Origin: Pseudorhodobacter antarcticus
GTDB lineage: Bacteria > Pseudomonadota > Alphaproteobacteria > Rhodobacterales > Rhodobacteraceae
Direction: 5' to 3'
DNA: 14,631 nt
NCBI GenBank assembly: GCA_945897655.1
Contig: CAMDHB010000046.1
Coordinates: forward strand, 1-14,631
The notes beneath the pieces are model-generated. The model was not told the DNA's origin. It searched no databases and saw nothing but the letters and a program-made list of their open reading frames with translations. Positions 6,370-13,607 of this stretch are shown piece after piece. A program made the position numbers and the translations under genes. Position 1 is the first letter of the stretch. Each line of letters opens with the position of its first letter.

Positions 6370-7236
6370 ATGGCACCTCAAGGATTGACCGTAACCCTGA
6401 ACGGCCGCCAAACCCGCCTGAAATGGCACCGCCTGCGCCGCGCTCGGTCTGAGGGCGAGTTTTCATCCGCAGTCATGGCCGCAGGCCTTCAGGCGGGCGC
6501 ATCAATGGAACTGGACCTGACCGTCCGCGCCGATGGCGGCTTTGTCGTGCTGCATGATGACACGCTTGACCGCGAAACGACCGCCTCCGGCCCCGTCAAC
6601 GCCCAGGACAAGGCCAGCCTTGCCGGCGTCCACTATCGCCAAACCGGCCTTCCCCTCATCCTGTCCGAAGACCTCGCCGCCCTGCTGACCACCGCCCACC
6701 CCGCCGCCCTGCTGCAATTCGACATGAAGGATACCCTTGCGTCCATCACCGACCGAGGCCTTGACCATCTGGCCCACCACTTCGGCCAAACCTCCGCCCC
6801 CATCATCTTCAGCGGCGGCTGCCCCCACCTGATCTCTGCCCTCGCTCAGCGCCTGCCCCACCTGCCCCGCGGCATCGACCCCACGGACCGGCTGGTCGAG
6901 GCTTGGCAGACCCGCGGCCTGACCAGTCTCGAACCCCTCCTGCTGCCCGAACTGCGCAGCACCGCCGCCCCCGACACCTGCTATCTGAACTGGGAACTGG
7001 TCTTGCGCGCCCAATCCCAAGGGCTGGACCTGATCGCCCTTTGCCATGCCGAAGGGGTCAAGGTTGACGCCTGGACCTATACCCTGACCGACCCCTCAAG
7101 CGGCTTTTCCGACCGGGAATGGGACGAGTTTTCAACCCTCGTCTCCCTTGGCGCAGACCAGATCACCACGGACGAGGCTCTGGCCACCGAAGCCGCCTGG
7201 ACCGCCCGCCAGTCCGGGGAAACCAACCATGACTGA
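6370..7236 (+). CDS. Glycerophosphodiester phosphodiesterase (GDPD) family protein, divergent N-terminal motif
   Basis: This 288-residue TIM-barrel phosphodiesterase-type protein belongs to the family that hydrolyses glycerophosphodiesters to glycerol 3-phosphate and an alcohol. The metal and acid/base positions are visible: His20-Arg21 (WHR), Glu48 and Asp50 in ELDL, and His62-Asp63 in VLHDDTLDRET. Later blocks include LLQFDMK (metal-side Asp and Lys) and KVDAWTYT, equivalent to the V-x-x-W-T-V strand of the family. The loop after HR normally carries P-E-N-T; here it reads RLRRARSEGEF, so substrate recognition probably differs. No signal peptide is seen, so it should act in the cytoplasm. 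The ATG at 6370 has AAGGGA 7 bases upstream; an earlier in-frame start at 6259 lacks a site and would add an implausible N-terminus. It overlaps the EEP gene by 8 bases. Confidence 0.85.
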   Translation: MAPQGLTVTLNGRQTRLKWHRLRRARSEGEFSSAVMAAGLQAGASMELDLTVRADGGFVVLHDDTLDRETTASGPVNAQDKASLAGVHYRQTGLPLILSEDLAALLTTAHPAALLQFDMKDTLASITDRGLDHLAHHFGQTSAPIIFSGGCPHLISALAQRLPHLPRGIDPTDRLVEAWQTRGLTSLEPLLLPELRSTAAPDTCYLNWELVLRAQSQGLDLIALCHAEGVKVDAWTYTLTDPSSGFSDREWDEFSTLVSLGADQITTDEALATEAAWTARQSGETNHD

Positions 7237-8311
7237 CTGGACCCTGCACCCCCAAACCACCCTGACCCACCGCCTGACCCCCGTCGCGCCAGACCTGCGC
7301 CACCGTCTGCGCCAGGGCCCCTTGACCAAACCCCTGCATGACCACTGGTTCGACACCCTGCCCACCTTGCGCGAAATCGAAACCGGCGGCTCCGCCCCGA
7401 CCCGTGCCGAAATACCCCACCCCGCGCGCATCCTGTTCTGGAACGTCGAACGCCTGCGCCATCTGGATTGCATCGCCCACAGCCTGCAAACAGCGGCCCC
7501 CGACGTGATGCTGCTGTGCGAGATTGACCGTGGCATGGCGCGGTCAGGCAACACTGACCGGATTGCCGACCTGTCCGCAACGCTCGCGGCCCCCTACGCC
7601 TTTGCCGTGGAATTCGTGGAACTTGACCTGGGCGACGTCCATGAACAAGCCACCCATGCGGGCGAACAGAATACCGACGGCCTGCACGGTGCCGCGATTC
7701 TGACCGATGTGGCGCTGACACAACCCTTCCTGATCCGCATCGACCGCCGGGGCGATTGGTTCGGGCTGGACCGGACAGAACCCCGCGTTGGCGGCACCAT
7801 CGCCCTTGGCGCGGTGATCAAGGTTCAAGGTGTTGCCGTCACCGTGGTCAACGTCCATCTGGAAAGCCACGACAACCCCGCCGCCCGCGCCGCCGACATG
7901 ACCCGCCTGCTGGATCAGGTCGAGGTGATGGCCCAAGGCGGCCCCGTCATCCTTGGCGGTGATTTCAACACCTCAACCGCCGACCGCACCGCCCGTCTGG
8001 CCGACCCTGCCGCATGGCAAGCCACCCTTGCCGCCGATCCCATGCGGCTTCTGCGCCCCGTGCCCCATGAACCCCTGTTCGCCACAGCCGCCGCACGCGG
8101 CTACGACTGGCAAGCCTGCAACGTCCCCGACGCCCGAACCAACCGCTTTCCCCTAGGCAGCACCCGCTCGCCCGCCAAAATCGACTGGTTCTTCACCCGC
8201 GGCCTGCTCGCCACCAACCCCGTCATCCTGCCAGCGGTCCAGCCCGACGGCACCCCCTCGTCCGATCACGAAGGCCTGCTCGTCACAATCCAGCCCGCCC
8301 TCAGACGATAA
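7229..8311 (+). CDS. Endonuclease/exonuclease/phosphatase (EEP) family hydrolase
   Basis: This 360-residue protein has the EEP fold shared by DNase I, exonuclease III, inositol phosphatases and sphingomyelinases, all of which cut phosphoester bonds with Mg2+. Core residues are present in order: Asn72 in FWNVE, Glu98 in LLCEIDRG (metal ligand), His210 in VVNVHLESH, Asp245 and Asn247 in GGDFNTS, Asp319 in KIDWFF, and Asp346-His347 in SDHEG. The first 65 residues, upstream of the catalytic fold, are Pro/Arg-rich and of unknown role. There is no signal peptide. The start at 7229 overlaps the GDPD stop by 8 bases, with GGGGA upstream. The neighbours suggest a small-molecule phosphodiester rather than DNA as substrate, which is inference. 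Its 3' end overlaps the converging PHP gene by 11 bases. Confidence 0.88.
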   Translation: MTDWTLHPQTTLTHRLTPVAPDLRHRLRQGPLTKPLHDHWFDTLPTLREIETGGSAPTRAEIPHPARILFWNVERLRHLDCIAHSLQTAAPDVMLLCEIDRGMARSGNTDRIADLSATLAAPYAFAVEFVELDLGDVHEQATHAGEQNTDGLHGAAILTDVALTQPFLIRIDRRGDWFGLDRTEPRVGGTIALGAVIKVQGVAVTVVNVHLESHDNPAARAADMTRLLDQVEVMAQGGPVILGGDFNTSTADRTARLADPAAWQATLAADPMRLLRPVPHEPLFATAAARGYDWQACNVPDARTNRFPLGSTRSPAKIDWFFTRGLLATNPVILPAVQPDGTPSSDHEGLLVTIQPALRR

Positions 8312-9632
8312 AGATCGGGTTCGTCACCGCGTGCAGCAAACCGTCCTGCCCCCGCAATTCCGCCATCACAAAGCCCTGCGGCACCACACCCGGCTCCAAC
8401 TGCCCGCTGGCCCCTGCGGCCACAGACTGCCGGAACACCTCGCCCCGCGCGTCGTGGATCACCAGATCCAGCCCCTCATCCTCGGTGGCCCAATCCACCA
8501 GAACCGCCGCCCCGGCCCCCGCCTCACCGCCCATCGCAACCACGTCGCCATCAGCCTGCACGGCGGTCAACACCAGCTTCGGCCCCGAGGACAGATAGTT
8601 CCGCCCCACTGCCACTGCCGCCAGAATAGCCGCCTCGGTCAGGTCATCCGCCTGCACATGGTTGAACCCCAGCCGCCCCATGCCGCCCTCGGGCCCGTGA
8701 ATATCCGTGCCCGCCGTGGCGCGCAGCCGGTGCCCCTGACCCAGCCAGGTCCGGTACAGCGCCAAACCATCTTCATTGTAATCCGACCACGGCCCGCCGT
8801 TCCAGATCTCGACGATCTGCGCCGGACCGGGCCGCATGTCCTCATACTCCCACCGGCACCCCGTGCAGGACGGATCGCCCGGCGACATCGGATGGGCAAT
8901 CACGAACAGCGCGCCTTTTCCCATCACCTCCTCCGCGATATCCGGCATCTGCCGCCCGGTCACCGGACCCACGCGCCATTCCTGCCAGTCGCGACGACCC
9001 AGCGTCAGCGCATGGCCGTAATGGGTGGTCAACTCGACCCCCCCCATCATCAGCAAGGCGTCATCGCCCAGCGCCATCACCTCGGCATGGCCGGACGGAG
9101 TGTTATGGTCCGTCAACGTCATGAAATCCAACTTGCGCGCCCTAGCCCAGCCGACCAGATCGGGAATATCCCAAGACCCGTCCGAATGCAGCGTATGCGC
9201 ATGCAGATCGCCCCGATACCACCCAAGGCCCCGCGCCGCCGTCACGGCAGGCACAAACGCCGCCCGCTCGGCAACCGGCCCCGTCTCACACTCAATCTCC
9301 AACCGCCACTCAACCCGACCCAGCACACGAAAGGTGTCCATCACCACCGACCATTCGCCCGCCTCAATCGGCCCCGGCAAATAGCCCGGCGTGGCAAACC
9401 CCGCCTCTATCTGAAAATCCCAGACCGGGTTATTGTGCCGCTGCCCGCGCGACCCATCCGGCCCGAAAATGCTCAGCGATATCAGGTTGTCAAAGAACGC
9501 TCCCTCGCACCGCTTGGGGCTCGCCATGAACCGCCCGACCAGCCGGGTTGTCCCTTCGGGCACCGCAAAGCGAATAGCGATATGGCCCTTGTGATCGGCC
9601 TCGGTAAGATGTCCGGTCAAGATCGTCGTCAT
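8301..9632 (-). CDS. CehA/McbA-like PHP-domain metallohydrolase
   Basis: This 443-residue protein has three parts. Residues 1-135 look like a beta-sandwich. The PHP metal-dependent hydrolase domain spans about 138-355, and a short beta-rich tail follows. The PHP metal ligands are all visible: His144 and His146 in DLHAHTLHSDG, Asp151, Asp175-His176 in LTDHNT, Glu200 in GVELTT, His207, His247 in IAHP, and Asp310/His312 in GTDIHG. GRNYLSSGP (343-351) is typical of the CehA/McbA branch. Members of the wider PHP family act as phosphoesterases or cyclic-phosphate hydrolases; CehA and McbA themselves hydrolyse carbaryl. No signal peptide is seen. The ATG at 9632 overlaps the ATPase stop as ATGA, so it is the last gene of the importer operon and probably acts on the imported compound. 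Confidence 0.88.
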   Translation of the reverse strand: MTTILTGHLTEADHKGHIAIRFAVPEGTTRLVGRFMASPKRCEGAFFDNLISLSIFGPDGSRGQRHNNPVWDFQIEAGFATPGYLPGPIEAGEWSVVMDTFRVLGRVEWRLEIECETGPVAERAAFVPAVTAARGLGWYRGDLHAHTLHSDGSWDIPDLVGWARARKLDFMTLTDHNTPSGHAEVMALGDDALLMMGGVELTTHYGHALTLGRRDWQEWRVGPVTGRQMPDIAEEVMGKGALFVIAHPMSPGDPSCTGCRWEYEDMRPGPAQIVEIWNGGPWSDYNEDGLALYRTWLGQGHRLRATAGTDIHGPEGGMGRLGFNHVQADDLTEAAILAAVAVGRNYLSSGPKLVLTAVQADGDVVAMGGEAGAGAAVLVDWATEDEGLDLVIHDARGEVFRQSVAAGASGQLEPGVVPQGFVMAELRGQDGLLHAVTNPIFIV

Positions 9633-10687
9633 GGCATAACACTTTCCAACTGGGGTTTGGTCAACACAGGCACTGCGACCCGCACTCCATTCTGATAGGC
9701 CAGCAAACGCGTTGCCACCAAGGCCAACGGCGCACCAACCACAGGCGCATCCGCCCGCGCACACAGCCAGGTCAGCGTGGCCCCCTCCTCCGTCGCAACC
9801 GTCACCCGCAGCACCGGCCCCAGGTCGATGACCCGCGCCACACGCCCCGCAATCCCCGCCGGATCACGCCGCAAATCCTCCGGTCGGCACAGCAGCGTCA
9901 CCGCCCCATCCGCCGCGCCAACGGCAACCCGCTGGCCCAGCCAGTTCGCCTGCCCCCGCACCACTGGCACCGTCGCCTCGTTCATCTGGCCAATGAACCG
10001 CGCCACCGTCAGGGTCTGCGGTTCCAGATACAGGTCCGCAGGCTGACCGATCTGCTCGATCCGCCCCGCATTCATCACCACAATCCGGTCCGCCAACTCC
10101 ATCGCCTCTTCCTGATCATGGGTCACAAAAACCGTGGTCAGGCCCAGACGCCGCTGCAACGCCTTCAACTCCTCACGCAGATTGGCCCGCAGATGGGCAT
10201 CCAGCGCCGAAAACGGCTCATCCATCAACAGCACCTTCGGCTCCACCACCAGACACCGCGCCAGCGCCACCCGCTGCGCCTGCCCCCCCGACAACTCGGT
10301 CGGGCGGCGCTTTTCAAAGCCGTCCAGCCCCACCAGCCGCAACGCCTCGGTCACCTTGGCGGCAATCACATCCCGCGCCAACCCCTGCACCCGCAGCCCG
10401 AAACTGACATTCTGCGCCACACTCATATGGTTCCACAAAGCATGGCTTTGAAACACCATCGCCGTGGGCCGCTTGTTGGCCTGCCGTTCGGTCACATCCT
10501 GCCCGTCGATTTCAATCGACCCGGCATCCGAGGGCGTCAACCCTGCGATCATCCGCAACAAGGTTGATTTCCCGCAACCCGAAGGCCCCAACAGGCAAAT
10601 CAGCTCCCCCTTCTCGACCGCAAAGCTGGCCTCGGCCACAGCGGTCATCTGGTTGAACGTCTTGGTCAGTTTGACAGTGCGCAGCAT
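9629..10687 (-). CDS. ABC importer ATPase, PotA/FbpC-like
   Basis: This 352-residue ATPase drives the importer encoded by the neighbouring genes. Walker A is GPSGCGKST (34-42), the Q-loop Gln80, the signature LSGGQ (132-136), Walker B VLLMDEP (152-158) and the switch His190. Residues from about 250 to the end form the TOBE-type regulatory region seen in the polyamine/iron/thiamine/2-aminoethylphosphonate importer class. The start at 10687 (MLRTVKLTKTFNQ) was chosen because it overlaps the permease stop as TGATG; an upstream in-frame start at 10780 would add 31 residues read inside the permease gene. The product should sit on the inner face of the cytoplasmic membrane, bound to the EAA loops of the two permeases. 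Confidence 0.93.
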   Translation of the reverse strand: MLRTVKLTKTFNQMTAVAEASFAVEKGELICLLGPSGCGKSTLLRMIAGLTPSDAGSIEIDGQDVTERQANKRPTAMVFQSHALWNHMSVAQNVSFGLRVQGLARDVIAAKVTEALRLVGLDGFEKRRPTELSGGQAQRVALARCLVVEPKVLLMDEPFSALDAHLRANLREELKALQRRLGLTTVFVTHDQEEAMELADRIVVMNAGRIEQIGQPADLYLEPQTLTVARFIGQMNEATVPVVRGQANWLGQRVAVGAADGAVTLLCRPEDLRRDPAGIAGRVARVIDLGPVLRVTVATEEGATLTWLCARADAPVVGAPLALVATRLLAYQNGVRVAVPVLTKPQLESVMP

Positions 10688-11493
10688 CAGGCCCCAAATC
10701 CTTGTGCAATTCCCTTGGAACTCATGAACCGGCGGGTCAGCAACAACAGCGCAAAACACGGCACCCAGATCATCACACACAGCACCGCCGCCTCCTGCAC
10801 AATCACTTGCGCACTCAACGACAGCATCAAAAGTGGCATCGTCGTGATCTTCGGCGCCCCAATCAACAGGGCCGAATCCACCTCGAACATGATGGCGACA
10901 AAGGCCAGCACATAACTGGCCGCCAGTGCCGGCATCGCCTGCGGCAGGGTGATCGACCAGAACACCCGCAACCGCGACGCGCCCAGATCAAACCCCGCCT
11001 CCTCCAACGCAGGCGGAATCCCACGGAAGGCGGCGGTCGGAATCCAGATCATGAACAGAATGGCCGACAGCATCTGCACCATCACCACGCCCCAGAACGT
11101 GCCCACCATGCCAAGCTGCAAGAACACCACCGCAATCGACACGAACAGCGTGAATTTCGGCACCGCATTGGCCGCAATGAAGGAAAACAGCAGCAACTGC
11201 CGCCCCGGAAACTGCAACCGGGCAAAGGCATAGGCGGCAGGCCAACAGATCAGCGCCGCCAGCGTTGTCGCAACCGATGTCAGCGCCAGCGATGTCAGAA
11301 TGGGCTCAATTACGGTCGAGCGGCCCAGAATGACATGCCAATACTTCAGCCCCCATTCGCTGGGCACCAGATTGGGATAGCGCCATTTCACGGCAAAGGC
11401 CCAGACCATCACCGTCATGATCGGCCCCAGCATCGCCAGCCCCATCGCGGCCAGCAGGATCAACCCGCCAAAGGGTGTCTTGCTGCGCCGCAT
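10687..11493 (-). CDS. ABC importer permease, second subunit
   Basis: This 268-residue integral membrane protein has about six hydrophobic spans (first at about 10-33, then near 65-90, 98-125, 128-152, 190-212 and 230-253). The EAA loop that contacts the ATPase is at 164-184 (EEAGFDLGASRLRVFWS, then ITLP). It pairs with the preceding permease in the BinPDT_inner membrane family, as PotC or FbpB-type subunits do. The ATG at 11493 overlaps the upstream stop by one base (TGATG), with AGAGG 8 bases before it. A GTG one codon earlier is also possible. The same GTG-ATG arrangement occurs at the start of the first permease gene. Confidence 0.92.
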   Translation of the reverse strand: MRRSKTPFGGLILLAAMGLAMLGPIMTVMVWAFAVKWRYPNLVPSEWGLKYWHVILGRSTVIEPILTSLALTSVATTLAALICWPAAYAFARLQFPGRQLLLFSFIAANAVPKFTLFVSIAVVFLQLGMVGTFWGVVMVQMLSAILFMIWIPTAAFRGIPPALEEAGFDLGASRLRVFWSITLPQAMPALAASYVLAFVAIMFEVDSALLIGAPKITTMPLLMLSLSAQVIVQEAAVLCVMIWVPCFALLLLTRRFMSSKGIAQGFGA

Positions 11494-12377
11494 CACCGTG
11501 ACCTCTGGTTGCGCAGCATCGTGGCGATATAGAACCCACCCACTATGGCCGCGACCGCCATCAAGATCACCGCCTGCACCTGCGCCTCCTCGGGGCGCAT
11601 GTTGCCCAAGGTGCGCTGCATGTAGACGCCCATCATCTCGGGCGCGGGCGGACCCAGCAGGTACGGCACTGTAAAGCTGCCAACCACCCCAAGGAAAATC
11701 AACGCAAAGCCGATCAGCAACGACCGCTTCAACTGCGGCAACAGGATCTGACTGAATATCCGCACCGGCCCCGCCCCCAGATCACGCGCCGCCTCGATCG
11801 CATGGTCCGACACCTGCGCCAGACCCGCGCTCAGCACCAGAACCGGCAAGGGCAGGCTTTCCCAGACAAAGGCGATATAGGGGCCAACCGGCGTCAGGTA
11901 CGGCGTGGTGTACCCGGTGAAACCCACCTTCTCCAACAACAGTTGAAACAACCCGTTCGGCCCCAGAAACCGAACCATCGCATAGGAAATCACAATAGCC
12001 GGCACGAACAGCGGGAACAGTGACAAGGCGTGGATCATCGTCGCAATCCGCCCTTCCGAAAACCGCAGGTACAGCGCCAGCCCCAACGAAATGCTCAAGG
12101 CCGTGCCACAGGAAATAACCGTCCAGACCAGCGTGTACCGCAGGTTTTCCACCGAATAATCATCCGCGAAAAACGCCGCAAACTTGGCCAGCGAAAACGC
12201 ACGGCCACCTTCGCCCGTAACATGGAACGTATTGGCCACCATCGACACAGTCGGAAACAACACGAGGACAATCAACAGAACCAGCGGGGCGGCCACCAAG
12301 GCCAGCCCCGCAAATCCTTGACCCATCATTTGCCCGCGCCCGCGGCTCCCCACGGGCGCTGTCAAATCGTCAACCAT
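11493..12377 (-). CDS. ABC importer permease, first subunit
   Basis: This 294-residue membrane protein has a charged N-terminus and about six hydrophobic segments: 22-46, 80-104, 113-137, 165-187, 218-242 and 266-288. A long periplasmic loop lies between the first two. The EAA motif (EAARDLGAGPVRIFSQILLP, 195-214) is well preserved. The overall shape matches PotB-like permeases of the polyamine/iron/phosphonate class. The ATG at 12377 overlaps the stop of the binding-protein gene (TGATG); a GTG directly before it is an alternative start. It probably forms a heterodimer with the downstream permease. Confidence 0.92.
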   Translation of the reverse strand: MVDDLTAPVGSRGRGQMMGQGFAGLALVAAPLVLLIVLVLFPTVSMVANTFHVTGEGGRAFSLAKFAAFFADDYSVENLRYTLVWTVISCGTALSISLGLALYLRFSEGRIATMIHALSLFPLFVPAIVISYAMVRFLGPNGLFQLLLEKVGFTGYTTPYLTPVGPYIAFVWESLPLPVLVLSAGLAQVSDHAIEAARDLGAGPVRIFSQILLPQLKRSLLIGFALIFLGVVGSFTVPYLLGPPAPEMMGVYMQRTLGNMRPEEAQVQAVILMAVAAIVGGFYIATMLRNQRSR

Positions 12378-13516
12378 CACTCGCGGACGAGGTTGGTGGC
12401 AACGTTCTTGTACCAGCCGTCATTCTTGGCGGTCTGCCAGTCGCCCGACGGATAGGTCGGGATCGAAACCGGGATCACGTCAATGTATTCGGCCTTCAGT
12501 TCGGGCGGCAGGTTGTCCCACGAAATGCCCGGGAACCCCCCGATTTCGCGCACGCACGAGGTCTGCATTTCGGCCGACAGCATGAAGTTCGCAAGCTTCA
12601 GCGCGCCGTCAAGATCGGTCGCATTGGCCGGGATCGCCGAATAGGCAAACCCGCCGCACAGCGCCAGATCCTGCAACTGCGCCACCTTGATCGTCTCAGG
12701 CAGCACACCCTGGTTCATCGCCTGCAGCGCCTGATCCGACCATGCCGGGATCATGTCAACCGCGCCTTGTGCCAACAGTTGCAGCGCAGGCGTGTTGCCA
12801 GCCGGATAGGTGCCTTCGCCAAAGGTGAAGGGGTGCAGGTCCTTCAGCAGCGCCCAGGCCTTTTGCAGCATCTCTTCGGCCTTGGCGGCCTCGAAGTTGG
12901 CCTTGGTGAAGGCCGCCGGATCACGGCCGTTCGCCTCGTGGATCGCGCGGATCACAAAGTTCGACCCCGAACCGCCCTTGTCGGGGCGACCATAGGTGAA
13001 CCGGCCCGGATTGGCCTTGGCCCACGCCACGATATCCGCAAACGTCTTCGGCGCATCCATCTTGGCGCTGTCATAGGCGATCAGAACCTGGCTGCCACGG
13101 TAGGGCATGCGGATCGGGGTGTCCGGTGCGGCGGGGTTGATCATCGACAGGTTCGGCACGTTGGCCGTGGTCAGTTCCTGCCACAGGCCAGCTTCGATGG
13201 AACCAGCAATCTTCGCCGGCTCGAACTCTTCGAAGTAATCCACCTGCGGATCGGTGCCCGACTGCATCGCCGCCAGCGCACGCTGGGCAATGGTCGCATT
13301 GCCGTCGCCCACGCCGCGCGTGATGGTCACGTTGAAGCTGTACCCCGGATGCGCCGCCTCGAACGCGGGCTTGATGATGTCGTTCCACCAGTTGGAGATG
13401 TTGGTATCCCCATCGATGAACACCTGCAGCATCTTGGTGTCCTGCGCGAACGACATGCGAGCAGACAAGGCAGTGGCCGAAGCAGTGGCAATCAGAAAGT
13501 GGCGACGGTTCAACAT
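12377..13516 (-). CDS. Periplasmic substrate-binding protein of the ABC importer, with a twin-arginine signal
   Basis: This 379-residue extracellular solute-binding protein delivers substrate to the permeases. The N-terminus MLNRRHFLIATASATALSA has an RR-x-F-L motif, a modest hydrophobic core and a likely cleavage after SFA (about residue 24), so export by the Tat pathway is likely. The mature protein shows the two-lobe binding-protein pattern, for example MPYRGSQVLIAYDSAKM, then TFADIVAWAKANPGRFTYGRP, as in YnjB/iron/polyamine-type proteins. The start at 13516 is preferred over one at 13525 because AAGG (13526-13529) lies at the right distance only for the former. Base composition differs from the neighbours: less C excess on the + strand. 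This may reflect codon choice in a highly expressed gene. The ligand cannot be predicted. Confidence 0.92.
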   Translation of the reverse strand: MLNRRHFLIATASATALSARMSFAQDTKMLQVFIDGDTNISNWWNDIIKPAFEAAHPGYSFNVTITRGVGDGNATIAQRALAAMQSGTDPQVDYFEEFEPAKIAGSIEAGLWQELTTANVPNLSMINPAAPDTPIRMPYRGSQVLIAYDSAKMDAPKTFADIVAWAKANPGRFTYGRPDKGGSGSNFVIRAIHEANGRDPAAFTKANFEAAKAEEMLQKAWALLKDLHPFTFGEGTYPAGNTPALQLLAQGAVDMIPAWSDQALQAMNQGVLPETIKVAQLQDLALCGGFAYSAIPANATDLDGALKLANFMLSAEMQTSCVREIGGFPGISWDNLPPELKAEYIDVIPVSIPTYPSGDWQTAKNDGWYKNVATNLVRE

Positions 13517-13607
13517 GAGGATCATCCTTGGTTGCGAAACAGAACCGCGTGATGCGCCCTTCTGTTAACAAATTCGTGACCAATGGATGACGCCCCGGTG
13601 AATTCCG
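13517..13607. other. Spacer between the MttB-family and binding-protein genes
   Basis: This 91-base spacer is the only sizeable gap in the - strand gene series. It contains the ribosome site of the binding-protein gene (13526-13531) and an AT-rich patch near gttaacaaattc (13564-13575). That patch could include promoter elements for the importer or be a processing site, but no convincing -35/-10 pair or terminator hairpin is visible. Binding-protein genes are often preceded by such gaps even within operons. Confidence 0.4.

Noticed and set aside
6062..6452. Short + strand frames in the spacer before the GDPD gene.
   Set aside because: They cross hairpins, have no ribosome site, and resemble no protein. 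The GDPD start at 6370 has a good site.
8331..9695. + strand frame opposite the PHP-domain gene.
   Set aside because: It is rich in H, R, P and Q with no domain, while the - strand frame carries every PHP metal ligand.
10702..11532. + strand Arg/Gln/His-rich frame opposite the second permease.
   Set aside because: Its composition is typical antisense of a hydrophobic membrane gene, and the - strand permease has the EAA motif.
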